This document shows, one piece after another, positions 18,722 through 27,443 of a DNA stretch of 29,071 bases (its first letter is position 1; each line of letters opens with the position of its first letter). A program made the translations under genes and the position numbers. The notes beneath the pieces are model-generated. The model saw only the letters and a program-made list of their open reading frames with translations. It was not told where the DNA came from and did no database searches. Source of the DNA: Neocallimastix lanati (nom. inval.) (taxonomy: Eukaryota; Neocallimastigomycota; Neocallimastigomycetes; Neocallimastigales; Neocallimastigaceae); NCBI GenBank assembly GCA_016946835.1, contig JACVTC010000163.1, forward strand, positions 320,001 to 349,071, in the 5' to 3' direction.

Positions 18722-21700
18722 CTATATTGTAGCTGAGTTATATTTTACTATATTTTTGAGGTGTACATTCCGATTTAATAATATTCCTGAATTTGGATCA
18801 GCTAACGTAACTGTATTAAACTTTTTCTTGATTACTTTTAAAGGTCCATTAAAATAAGGTTCTAGTTTAGTTCTACTAAAGTTTCTAACTAGGACTAAAT
18901 CTCCCTCCTTGATTTCCTTAGCCTGATTCATACTTTGTTTTTCTTCTCGTCTAACAGCCCAATATTTATTTGCATTTTTCACATTTTCTGATGCTTCTAT
19001 GGTCCATCTATAATGAGATATAAACTTTTCCAATAGAATTTCATCAGAAGATTTATTTATACCTTTAGTCGGTCTTGCAGCTATATCAAAAGGTTGTTGG
19101 TCTTCACGACCATAAACTAATTCAAAACTAGAATGGTTAGTGGTACTATTTTTAACGGTTCTTAAAGCCCAGAGAGCAGAGGGTAATACCTCATCCCAAT
19201 CTTTATTTTTTGTCCCAAGCAATCTAAGGAGTTTACCAATTTCTTTATTACGATTTTCCGTAAGTCCATTAGATTCGGGATGATATGTTGTAACAAATTT
19301 TATATATACATCATATAGATCTAAAAATATTTTAGTCATATCTGATGTAAATTGGGCACCATTATCGGTGGTAATTACTTGGGGAACTCCATGACGAGAA
19401 AATACGTTAATAAGGAACTTAATTACGTCTTTAGAAGTGATATTTTCAGTCGGTTCTGCTTCTACCCACTTAGTGAAATAATCAACAGCTACTATTATAT
19501 ATTGATTATTACTTCTAGTTTTAACCAGTGGACCGATAATGTCCAAACCAAGATGTACAAAAGGTCCTTCCACTTTAGTAGGTAGATTTTCTGTAGGCTC
19601 TGGATAAGGTTGTGGTCGATTTAATTGACATTTTTCACACTTACTGACAACACGTTTAACATCATTCACCATGTCGTTCCAATAATAACTCTTACGTAAA
19701 CGTTGATAAGTCTTATAATAACCATCGTGTCCAATATTATGAGCCTCTAATATTAATTTTATTCTTTCATTAAGATCGGTTACTAATTTTCTATAATTGT
19801 TACCATCAATAAAGTAGTCAATACCATCAATAGTGGTGAATTTTTCATTGATAAAATCATGTATTACTTTGGATAATAAGGCTTCATTTTCATCATTCGT
19901 AATATCATGGTTAATTATTTTCGTAGCTAAAACTACATTTTCTTTATTATTTTTCATTCGGGATAGGGCATCAGCAAGCACATTCTTTTTACCGGTTTCA
20001 TATCTAATGTCTACACCAAGCATACTAGCTGTCAAACACCATCTAGTTTGCCTTGCATTATGTGGTTCCTTATTTTTGAACAACCCTAGTAACGGTTTAT
20101 GGTCCGTATATACAATAGTTGGTATTGGATTTCCATCTATATACGGTTTTAATTTAGTTATACAATAATATAGGGCAGCACCTTCTAGGTCAGTTATACC
20201 ATAATGCTTTTCTGCTCTGGTCAAACTTCTACTAATAAAGTGAATAGGGTGTTCTTTTCCAGTTTCATTATCTTTTTGTAATAACACACCTCCTATTCCA
20301 TCATAAGAAGCATCGGTACGTATAATAAATTCTTTATCAAACTGAGGGAAACTTAATATGGGTGCATTTATTAGTTTTTCTTTCAGTACTTCAAACGATT
20401 TTTGGTGTTCACTAGTCCAAACATACTTCACACCTTTCCTTAATAATTTACACAAACACGCAGTAATTTGTGAATATTTATCGATGAAATTTCTATAGTA
20501 TCCAACAGCTCCTAAAAATGAACGTAATTCATGGATGTCCTGAGGGGGTTTCCAATCTCTGATAACCTCGATTTTACTATCAAGAGGTTTTAAGCCTTTA
20601 GTGGTTAATCTATGCCCCAAAACATTCACTTCTGTTTTCATGAAGTGACACTTTTCAATATTAAGTTTTAATCTATTTTCTTTGAGTATGGATAAAACTT
20701 GTTGAATATGTTGGAGGTGTTCTTCAACTGTTTTAGAGTATATAAGTATATCATCGATAAAATTATAAACACACTTTCCTATTAAAGGAAATAGGATTCT
20801 ATTCATTTCTCTTTGAAAGGTTGCAGGAGCGTTGGTTAGACCAAATGGCATAACTTTAAATTGGTAGTTACCAAACTTAGTGGTGAAAGTTGTTATACCA
20901 ATACTTTCTTCCTCCATTAAAATTTGGTGATATCCAGAGTATAAGTCAATGGTAGTGAAGATAGTTGCACCATTGAGACTATCAAAAATTTCATCAATGT
21001 ATGGTATAGAATAAGAATCCTTTATAGTAGAATCATTAACCTTCCTATAATCTACACACATACGCCATTTCCCATTAGGCTTTGGTACTAGAACAATAGG
21101 CGAAGACCATTCAGAATTTGAAGGCTCAATTAACTTTTTATTAATTAACTTAGTTAATTCTTCCTTTAAAATATCTGTCTTTAATTTTGTTAGCCGATAA
21201 GCTCTTTGTTTTATAGGTTTGGTACCAGCTTTTAGATTTATTTTGTGTGGTGAAAGCAATGATGGTGTTAATTCCTCAGACGACGTAGCAACAATTTCTA
21301 TATTGTCCTCTAATAGGTGTATTATATCAGTTCTATATTTTTCATTTAGAGTATTCATAAATATTGTATTATGTATATATTCCATAGGTGGTAATCCTTC
21401 TAATTTCTTTAATTCCCCACCAGCATATTTTTCCTTACTATTATCCTCAAGTAATTTGTTAACACTACAAATATATTTTTCGTCAATTGCAGAATTATTT
21501 ATTGGTGTAATAGAACTGATAGTACCATCCATGTTATATTTACATAAGCAATTATTTAAGGGATTAATAAATAATCTATTATCAACTATAGTTTTTAAAT
21601 TAATTAGCATGTCATAAAATGGTTCCTCTTTTTCTACAATTCGGAAATCAATTAACAATGAAAGCTCATTAATTTTCACAGGTATCCTAACGACTATTCC

Positions 21701-22924
21701 TTCAGAGTATTCATCGTCTCTAGTGGCAAGCATTATTCTACCACAACTATGACCAACAACGGTATATTGGTATGGTAGAGAATTATAATATTTTTGTGAC
21801 ATAATATTTAAATTACTACACGTATCAATAAGTAATTTTCCAGATACACCATCAACAGAGGCATCTACCATTGCAATATCCTCCTCTGTTATTTCTGTAC
21901 TTTTACTTTTATAGTTATGATCAACATTATTAACTAATGTTGTAGTAGCAACTACATTATTAATAGCGCCAACAACATTAGTGGTGGCTTTTACTAGTTT
22001 TAAACCTTGGGAAACTTGACTTCTTATTTTAGGCGCAGCATTCCAAAGCTGTCCAAAGGTAATATTACACTTGGTATTGCTTAAATCATCCCATACATCA
22101 TATTCCTTATAATTAGAAAGCATTTTAATAATTCGATTTACCCGAGGTATTTTCATACTATTATTATTATCATTATTATTATTATTATTAATACCATCTG
22201 TATTAATTAATTTATTCAATATATTTTTATTATTCGTTACATGATTATTATCGATAATAGTTTCATTATTATTAATATTAATAGTATTATTATTATTAAT
22301 ATCATTTACGACTGGGGTTTTTCTAATAGTTCCGTTGTTTCTATTATTAGGATTACTAGTATTATTATTATTATTTTTGTCTTTTTTTCTTTCTCTAGTT
22401 TGGTTAATTTCCCTTGGAGCTTCTACATTATCAACTTTTGAAGTTATTTCCTCTTTATTAGTAATTAAGTTTACATTAGACTGACTGGATGATGCAGTTT
22501 CGAATTCTTTAGAATTAGTACTAGATTTCAAAAATCTTTCTTTATCACGTATTGCTTTTTCAATTTTCTTTTCTTTATTGATATTTGGTTGCATAATTAT
22601 TGATGTTTGCAACTGTTTCTTATGAGGTATCACCTCTTCAGTTTCCAATTCTCTTTCTTTTCTTTTTCTTAATGCAGGAGTGTTTATAGGTCGTGGATTA
22701 TCACGTAGGCTTTTATGAATTTTCCTTCCTTTTCCATTATCTAACTCAACATCACTTTCATCAAGTTTTCTTTTTGCCGCACCGACAAAATATTCTCCTA
22801 CCTGATCATGACTTTTGATAGTATAATCCACTCTGTAGTCTTTACTTTCTGCATCAGAAGAATTGGAAGTATATTTTAATGAAGCTATTTTTTTGATGGG
22901 AGTGCTTCCTCTCCCTTCTACTGG
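18722..22924 (-). CDS. Element B Pol (protease, RT, RNase H, integrase), made by -1 frameshift from gag
   Basis: The frame has no usable ATG near its start; it is open from the slippery site and supplies 1400 residues after the shift. Numbering from the GTG codon at 22831: residues 1-320 are a basic, Asn-rich region of unknown role, unusually long between Gag and protease. The protease motif reads L-I-D-T-C-S (D336), with Cys where Gly is usual. RT has T-I-D-L-Y-S-G-Y-H (D629) and F-I-D-D (691-694). RNase H has D840, E883 and D910, then L-A-D-A-L-S-R. Integrase has H1031, H1035, C1065 and C1068, then D1097, D1156 and E1192 with 35 residues between the last two. A GP motif (1329-1330) marks the C-terminal module; no chromodomain follows. 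It ends 24 bases before the 3' LTR. The domain order PR-RT-RH-IN is Ty3/gypsy. Confidence 0.93.
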   Translation of the reverse strand, partial: PVEGRGSTPIKKIASLKYTSNSSDAESKDYRVDYTIKSHDQVGEYFVGAAKRKLDESDVELDNGKGRKIHKSLRDNPRPINTPALRKRKERELETEEVIPHKKQLQTSIIMQPNINKEKKIEKAIRDKERFLKSSTNSKEFETASSSQSNVNLITNKEEITSKVDNVEAPREINQTRERKKDKNNNNNTSNPNNRNNGTIRKTPVVNDINNNNTININNNETIIDNNHVTNNKNILNKLINTDGINNNNNNDNNNSMKIPRVNRIIKMLSNYKEYDVWDDLSNTKCNITFGQLWNAAPKIRSQVSQGLKLVKATTNVVGAINNVVATTTLVNNVDHNYKSKSTEITEEDIAMVDASVDGVSGKLLIDTCSNLNIMSQKYYNSLPYQYTVVGHSCGRIMLATRDDEYSEGIVVRIPVKINELSLLIDFRIVEKEEPFYDMLINLKTIVDNRLFINPLNNCLCKYNMDGTISSITPINNSAIDEKYICSVNKLLEDNSKEKYAGGELKKLEGLPPMEYIHNTIFMNTLNEKYRTDIIHLLEDNIEIVATSSEELTPSLLSPHKINLKAGTKPIKQRAYRLTKLKTDILKEELTKLINKKLIEPSNSEWSSPIVLVPKPNGKWRMCVDYRKVNDSTIKDSYSIPYIDEIFDSLNGATIFTTIDLYSGYHQILMEEESIGITTFTTKFGNYQFKVMPFGLTNAPATFQREMNRILFPLIGKCVYNFIDDILIYSKTVEEHLQHIQQVLSILKENRLKLNIEKCHFMKTEVNVLGHRLTTKGLKPLDSKIEVIRDWKPPQDIHELRSFLGAVGYYRNFIDKYSQITACLCKLLRKGVKYVWTSEHQKSFEVLKEKLINAPILSFPQFDKEFIIRTDASYDGIGGVLLQKDNETGKEHPIHFISRSLTRAEKHYGITDLEGAALYYCITKLKPYIDGNPIPTIVYTDHKPLLGLFKNKEPHNARQTRWCLTASMLGVDIRYETGKKNVLADALSRMKNNKENVVLATKIINHDITNDENEALLSKVIHDFINEKFTTIDGIDYFIDGNNYRKLVTDLNERIKLILEAHNIGHDGYYKTYQRLRKSYYWNDMVNDVKRVVSKCEKCQLNRPQPYPEPTENLPTKVEGPFVHLGLDIIGPLVKTRSNNQYIIVAVDYFTKWVEAEPTENITSKDVIKFLINVFSRHGVPQVITTDNGAQFTSDMTKIFLDLYDVYIKFVTTYHPESNGLTENRNKEIGKLLRLLGTKNKDWDEVLPSALWALRTVKNSTTNHSSFELVYGREDQQPFDIAARPTKGINKSSDEILLEKFISHYRWTIEASENVKNANKYWAVRREEKQSMNQAKEIKEGDLVLVRNFSRTKLEPYFNGPLKVIKKKFNTVTLADPNSGILLNRNVHLKNIVKYNSATI

Positions 22925-22930
22925 TTTAAA
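22881..22930 (-). promoter_or_regulatory. Programmed -1 frameshift signal of element B (slippery site plus predicted pseudoknot)
   Basis: On the minus strand the gag frame reads CCT TTA AAC CAG TAG, giving the heptamer T TTA AAC (22930-22924), a known efficient -1 site. After an 8-nt spacer comes stem 1, GGGAG/CTCCC (22915-22911 with 22902-22898). Its loop carries GAAGC (22908-22904), which can pair with GCTTC (22885-22881) across a 12-nt A-rich loop: an H-type pseudoknot. Pol is in the -1 frame relative to gag, as needed. Structure predicted by eye only. Confidence 0.85.
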
Positions 22931-23877
22931 GGTCCTTTGGAAAAAATCTGTTTCTTATTTTCTTCTATAATGGCTTGTAGTTTGGGACAATGTTGTTGAT
23001 AATGTCCAGGTTCCTTACAGAAGAAACAGGTTTTGACGGTAGAGTTTCTTGGTCCACGTGTAAGGTTCTCCCTTTCACTTTCATCAGAAACTTTCCTATT
23101 GTCCCTGTTTTCATAAGTATTTCTTGGTGGTGAACTACGACTCTTATTATAATTATTATTATTATTGTTGGAAACATTTCTATTAGGACTTGGTACACGA
23201 TGTAACCTCACAGCAAGTCTATCCACTTTTTCTGCAATTTCATAAGCCTTTGAAAGTGGTATATCATCAATTAAAGTTACTCTTTTCCAGGCCTCAATAT
23301 TATTCTCAAGTGCATCAGCATAGTCCAAGATACTGATTTGTTTTTTGTGAGTTTTATCTAATTTTAAATATAATGTCCGATATCTTTTATTAAAATCCCT
23401 TACTTTTTCATTTCTACCAATTTTAAGAGCACGCAATTCCCTTAATAAGGTATTCTGATCTTCCTTTGCCCCATAGAATACTTCAAGAGCGTTGACGATC
23501 TCGACAAAAGAAGGATAACGGTTAGTTCTAACACTATCATTACTAGAACTACTTGAACTAGTAGAGCTACTGGTGCTAGATCCTGACATCTCACCAGTAT
23601 CAGTGGAACCATTCAATTCTACATTTTCTTCTGCTGTAGTAGCAGGTAGTTCTAATTCTTGGATAATTTGTCTTGGTTCACCAGTAGACGTTAATAGGCA
23701 AGCAACAAAAATAGTTTTTGGATCAGTGATATTTTGTAATTGGATCCATAACTCAATTTCAGAAGCCCAAGATTTTATATCCAAATGGTCCTTGTTTAAT
23801 TTATCAACATATTTTAGTTCCTTTTTAAGATCTTTAAATGAAGGAACATTAGTAGTATCATTAGTAACTGAAGCCAT
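22918..23877 (-). CDS. Element B Gag with CCHC zinc knuckle
   Basis: 319 residues from the ATG at 23877 (M-A-S-V-T-N); the frame is open 15 codons further but without an ATG, so this start is chosen. The central part matches the retrotransposon Gag layout (Y-P-S-F-V-E-I-V-N-A-L-E, then R-D-F-N-K-R-Y-R-T-L-Y), and a Ser-rich stretch lies at about residues 98-114. Near the C-terminus is the nucleic-acid-binding knuckle C-x2-C-x4-H-x4-C (about 284-297). The protein forms the particle and binds element RNA. The TAG stop at 22918-22920 lies two codons after the slippery site, so most ribosomes would make Gag and a minority Gag-Pol. Confidence 0.93.
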   Translation of the reverse strand: MASVTNDTTNVPSFKDLKKELKYVDKLNKDHLDIKSWASEIELWIQLQNITDPKTIFVACLLTSTGEPRQIIQELELPATTAEENVELNGSTDTGEMSGSSTSSSTSSSSSSNDSVRTNRYPSFVEIVNALEVFYGAKEDQNTLLRELRALKIGRNEKVRDFNKRYRTLYLKLDKTHKKQISILDYADALENNIEAWKRVTLIDDIPLSKAYEIAEKVDRLAVRLHRVPSPNRNVSNNNNNNYNKSRSSPPRNTYENRDNRKVSDESERENLTRGPRNSTVKTCFFCKEPGHYQQHCPKLQAIIEENKKQIFSKGPLNQ

Positions 23878-23935
23878 ATTTCTTGAGTAGAAATTATACA
23901 GTAATATAGGTAAAATATTCAAAATAAAAATAATA

Positions 23936-23938
<3 letters not shown>

Positions 23939-24003
<65 letters not shown>
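23939..24003. repeat. 65-base T homopolymer
   Basis: Sixty-five consecutive T, lying about 60 bases upstream of the element B gag start as an oligo(A) run in the sense RNA. Homopolymers of this length are prone to assembly length error. Confidence 0.95.
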
Positions 24004-24005
<2 letters not shown>

Positions 24006-24280
24006 TTGTGTGTGTGAGTATGTTATAGATATATATAATATAGTATTAGAATTTATAAGTTTACAAACACTTCAGAGATTAGAAAAAAAAATAGGTAAGT
24101 TTACAAACACTTCAGAGATAAAAAAAAAAATAAGTAAAATTTTTTTTTTTTTTTTTTTTTGTTTTTTTTTTTTTTTTTTTTTTTTTGTTTTTTTTTTTGT
24201 TTTGTTTTATTTTGATATCCAAGATTAAAATATTTTATAATTATTGTTTATTAAATTATATCTTTATAGTTATTTATATG

Positions 24281-24489
24281 AGGTTCGAAATACACTTCGA
24301 CCACCTACAAGAAATATATTTTTAGGTTCGAATAACACTCGACCACCTAAGGAAATTTTATATTATTGGTTCGAATACCTTTCGATCACCAATAGAAGAT
24401 ATAATTATATTAAGGTTATAAGCTCGAATGACACTTCGACCACTTATAATGATAATTATTTGGTTCAAGATACACCTCGACAACCAAAT
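24281..24489 (-). repeat. Array of five stem-loops with conserved core in element B leader
   Basis: Five units lie at about 24282-24307, 24323-24351, 24364-24394, 24416-24449 and 24458-24489. In the sense RNA each has an outer stem, a 2-nt bulge (mostly GG), a UCGA/UCGA helix and a 7-8-nt loop like AGUGUAUU. Outer stems differ but always pair: AGGT/ACCT, TTAGGT/ACCTAA, TATTGGT/ACCAATA, TTATAAG/CTTATAA, ATTTGGT/ACCAAAT. In unit five, UCGA faces UUGA, which still pairs by G-U only on the minus-strand RNA. Paired change with constant core indicates selection for RNA structure. The role is unknown; Gag recognition and packaging is one possibility. Confidence 0.8.
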
Positions 24490-24569
24490 CAAACAGGTAG
24501 TAAAAAAAATATAGTAGTCCTTCTTCTTTGGCTCAATTTCACTTAACCACAGAGTAAGAACAGTAAACA

Positions 24570-24601
<32 letters not shown>

Positions 24602-25468
24602 GGAATTCAGTACACTAGAATTTCTTATATGTAGCACGGAATAAATTAATTGCTAAATTAAAAAAATTAATATGGAAAATTTATAAATATTTCTTATATA
24701 TATATTATTAGCTTTATATTATTTTCGGATCCGCAGATTCTTTACAGGGCCGTTCGACCTCCACTATTGAACCGTCAGAATAGTGAATATAACAGAGTAG
24801 TGTGTGCCTGTACGAACACGGGACCTTACCACTTTTTCTATTCTGTTATCACTTGTATCACTAAACCTTATTCAATAATGCTCTACTACCTCCCTATGTG
24901 TAAAGCAATCCTTCTCCTATTCTCTAATATAAACGTCTAATTTTTATATCTATATATATCAACAGTCTTGGTATCAATATATAGATACTATATATATGTA
25001 TATATTTATAAATTTGAATTTATAATTTCAATTATAATATAATTTAGTCGATAATATAAATACGAATTACTATATACACTTAATTGTAACAAAGCCTTAA
25101 GCTAAGGAGTTTTTCATCCAACAGCCGCCGATTACAATAAGTTATAAATTGTATAAAAGTATTCTTATATTAATGAATAAATGTATAATATAATTAAATT
25201 ATTATTCTTACTAATTAGTACTTGACAGGAATAAATATTTCAAAGTTTTATATCACACTGTTTCTCTTGCACAAACAGAAATATAACAACTTTGTTGAAT
25301 GAAATTATTTATCCAACTAATATAGTAAGGACGTAGGTGCTACTTTAAATTATTAATATTTATTTATGTATATATTATATTTCTATATTATTGTAAAAAA
25401 AATTTTTTTTTTTATTTAATTAAATAAAATTATTGTGTATGTTTTAATATTAGTTTTTAATTTTGAAA

Positions 25469-25486
25469 TCCCCGATATCTCCACCA
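25469..25486 (-). promoter_or_regulatory. tRNA primer-binding site of element B
   Basis: Minus-strand TGGTGGAGATATCGGGGA begins 7 nt after the 5' LTR. Its reverse complement ends TCTCCACCA and runs back into a T-arm-like TCCCCGA, as a tRNA 3' end does. The matching tRNA would have an acceptor 5' strand near GGAGATA; I cannot name the isoacceptor with confidence. Confidence 0.75.
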
Positions 25487-25493
25487 AACTTTA

Positions 25494-26568
25494 TGTTATG
25501 GTTCGAGGAATTCAAAAAAAAAATTATATAATATTAAAACACAAAAAAAAAATTTTATTCTTTCACAATAATTTTTATTTATTTATTATATTTTTATTTT
25601 AATTTTTATTTTATTTTTATTATTATTTTTATTTATTTATTTTATTTTTATTTTATTTTTATTATTATTTTTATTTATTTATTTTATTTTTATTTTATTT
25701 TTATTATTATTTTTATTTATTTATTTTATTTTTATTTTATTTTTATTATTATTTTTATTTATTTATTTTATTTTTTTTTTTTATTTATTTATTTTTATTA
25801 TTTCTATTTTTTTTTTCTTTTTTTTTTTTTTTCTCCCTCCTAAAAAGGGGTTCCAAGGTAGTCAATTTATATCTTTTTGAAGATATAAAAGTAGCAAAGC
25901 CTCTGGAAGTAGTTGAAGAGATGGAAAAACAATAGATTTTTAAATCTTATTGATTATTTCCTTATTGTAATAAATAGAAATTTTATTATTTCCTAATATT
26001 CAAATTAACCAAAATAAATCTATAATATAAAAGATGCATTATAGATAAGAATTAAACAAAAAAAAGAGAAGCAGTATTACAATAAAATTGAATACTTTAA
26101 CTTAATTTTGATACTAATTTAATATGTAATCTTATATATTAATTTGAATGACATAATAGAAAATAAAATACATTTATTAATATATGAAAAATCTTTTACA
26201 ATTTTAAATACAGAAAATTTTATTTTATTTATTTCTTTCATTTCAATTATTTCTTAATTCGAAAGACAGAAATATTGATAAAGTTATTTAAGTTGTTTAT
26301 ATACAGGAATTATTCCTTATTTAGAAAAATAATACTAAAAGTAATTAGTACTATGTTATTGCTAAACTCTCATAAATTTAATTTACCTTTATAAGGAATG
26401 AACATAAATTTAAATTAAATTTTATGTATAAACTTAAATTTTCAGATCAAATAATATAGTAAAATTATTAATGTAAAGAATACATAAATTTATTAATATT
26501 TTAAAATTCACCTTGACTATATTAAAAGGTTTTTAATAAGAATCAATTTATTACTTCATTCTTTATCA
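25494..26568 (-). repeat. 5' LTR of element B (1075 bp)
   Basis: Same sequence as 17623-18698 apart from one fewer T in a homopolymer near 25771-25782. It ends in TTTATCA (LTR start on the minus strand) followed by the TCAA spacer and the outer end of the element C LTR. Confidence 0.95.
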
Positions 26569-26572
26569 TCAA
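26569..26572. repeat. Junction between elements B and C (TCAA)
   Basis: Four bases TCAA separate the 5' LTR of B from the 3' LTR of C and equal the four bases left of B. This is the right target duplication of B and derives from the left flank of C. Confidence 0.85.
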
Positions 26573-26876
26573 TGTTAAGGTTTTAGAGAATTAAATAAAA
26601 ATAAAGTAAGGAAACACAAATTTTATTTATTTATTTATTATTTTTATTTATAAATTTATTTGATTTTATTTGATGATATTTAAAAATTAGTAGCAAAATT
26701 TACAACTATTTATACTTTTTTTTCAAGGCATAAAAGTTGTTCTTGCCACTAAATTACATTTTATTATTATTTTTCTTTTTATATATAAAAACTATTAAAT
26801 TTAAATTGATTTTTATAATCAATTATATAAAATTTAATTATAACAATATAAATAAAATACATTTATAATATTAATA

Positions 26877-26933
<57 letters not shown>

Positions 26934-27425
26934 CTAATCTATCTAAAATATTACTAATAAGAATTTATTTAATTGGCTAAAATTTTTATTACAATCTGTT
27001 AAAATATTCAAATAAAAATAAAAATACTATTCTAATATAAAGGTTTTTAATAAAATAAAATATTTTTCAATATAAAATAAAACATTTCGATATGAAATTT
27101 TATAATAAAAGTTAAAATATAATATATAAATTTTTAATTATCAATATATAAAAATATTATTAATACAAATTTTCATTATTAATATAAAAATAAAAAAATA
27201 AGATTTATTATTAATATTGTTAATATAAGTTTTAAATATATAAAAATATTACTATTAATATAAGATTTAATATAAAAATTATAAAGTTTAATATAATTTT
27301 TGATCTAATTTTTAATCTTTGAATTTAAAAATTTATTAAAGTACAAAAATAATAATGTACACATAATGTATTAGAAATAAATCGTAGATTTAATTAAGAA
27401 TGCATTATTTAGTACATTCTTATCA
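26573..27425 (-). repeat. 3' LTR of element C (853 bp)
   Basis: Minus-strand start TGATAAGAATG and end CCTTAACA closely resemble the ends of the element B LTR (TGATAAAGAATG, CCATAACA), but the interior has diverged. It contains a 53-base T run (26881-26933). It follows a tract (minus GTCGGGGCATCT, 27426-27437) like that of B. The partner LTR is outside the window. Confidence 0.88.
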
Positions 27426-27443
27426 AGATGCCCCGACGAAGAC

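Larger units (their letters stand above)
23878..25468 (-). other. Element B 5' leader (about 1.6 kb)
   Basis: Untranslated region between the primer site and gag. Reading from the gag side: 65 T in a row (23939-24003, an A run in the RNA), two copies of a taagtttacaaacacttcag unit (about 24055-24120), interrupted T runs (24138-24200), the five-stem-loop array (24281-24489), another T run (about 24573-24601) and a G+C-richer patch (24722-24930). In the last, CACTATT/AATAGTG and a 12-bp near-perfect pair (ATAACAGAGTAG near 24798, CTATTCTGTTAT near 24838) can fold. Short frames here are not convincing genes. Confidence 0.75.
17623..26568 (-). mobile_element. Element B: complete Ty3/gypsy retrotransposon (8946 bp)
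   Basis: LTRs of 1076 bp (17623-18698) and 1075 bp (25494-26568) differ, by eye, only by one T in a homopolymer. It has separate gag and pol frames joined by a -1 frameshift signal, a polypurine tract, a tRNA-type primer site and a 1.6-kb structured leader. It is flanked by TCAA on both sides (17619-17622 and 26569-26572), a 4-bp duplication as in some gypsy elements, unlike the 5 bp of A and S. It is intact and probably recently active. Confidence 0.95.

Noticed and set aside
22829-22831. GTG as a start for element B Pol
   Set aside because: The frame is open further upstream to the slippery site, and eukaryotic GTG starts are unlikely; frameshifting explains expression.
23878-23922. Longer Gag start in element B
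   Set aside because: The upstream codon is TTG; the first ATG is at 23877 in a good A-rich context.
24281-24400. tRNA or Pol III genes suggested by plus-strand GGTTCGAAT (B-box-like)
   Set aside because: No cloverleaf, no A box at the right distance and no acceptor stem; the stem-loop pairing on the minus strand explains the sequence better.
24281-24489. CRISPR-like array
   Set aside because: Repeat units are imperfect, the variable parts are stem arms rather than spacers, and the context is a eukaryotic retrotransposon leader.
24010-24570. Short open frames on both strands of the element B leader
   Set aside because: They run through homopolymers and the stem-loop array, have no recognisable domain and lie in an untranslated leader.
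17623-26568. Segmental duplication of about 1.07 kb (17623-18698 and 25494-26568)
   Set aside because: TG/CA ends, flanking TCAA, a polypurine tract and a primer site show these are the two LTRs of element B.
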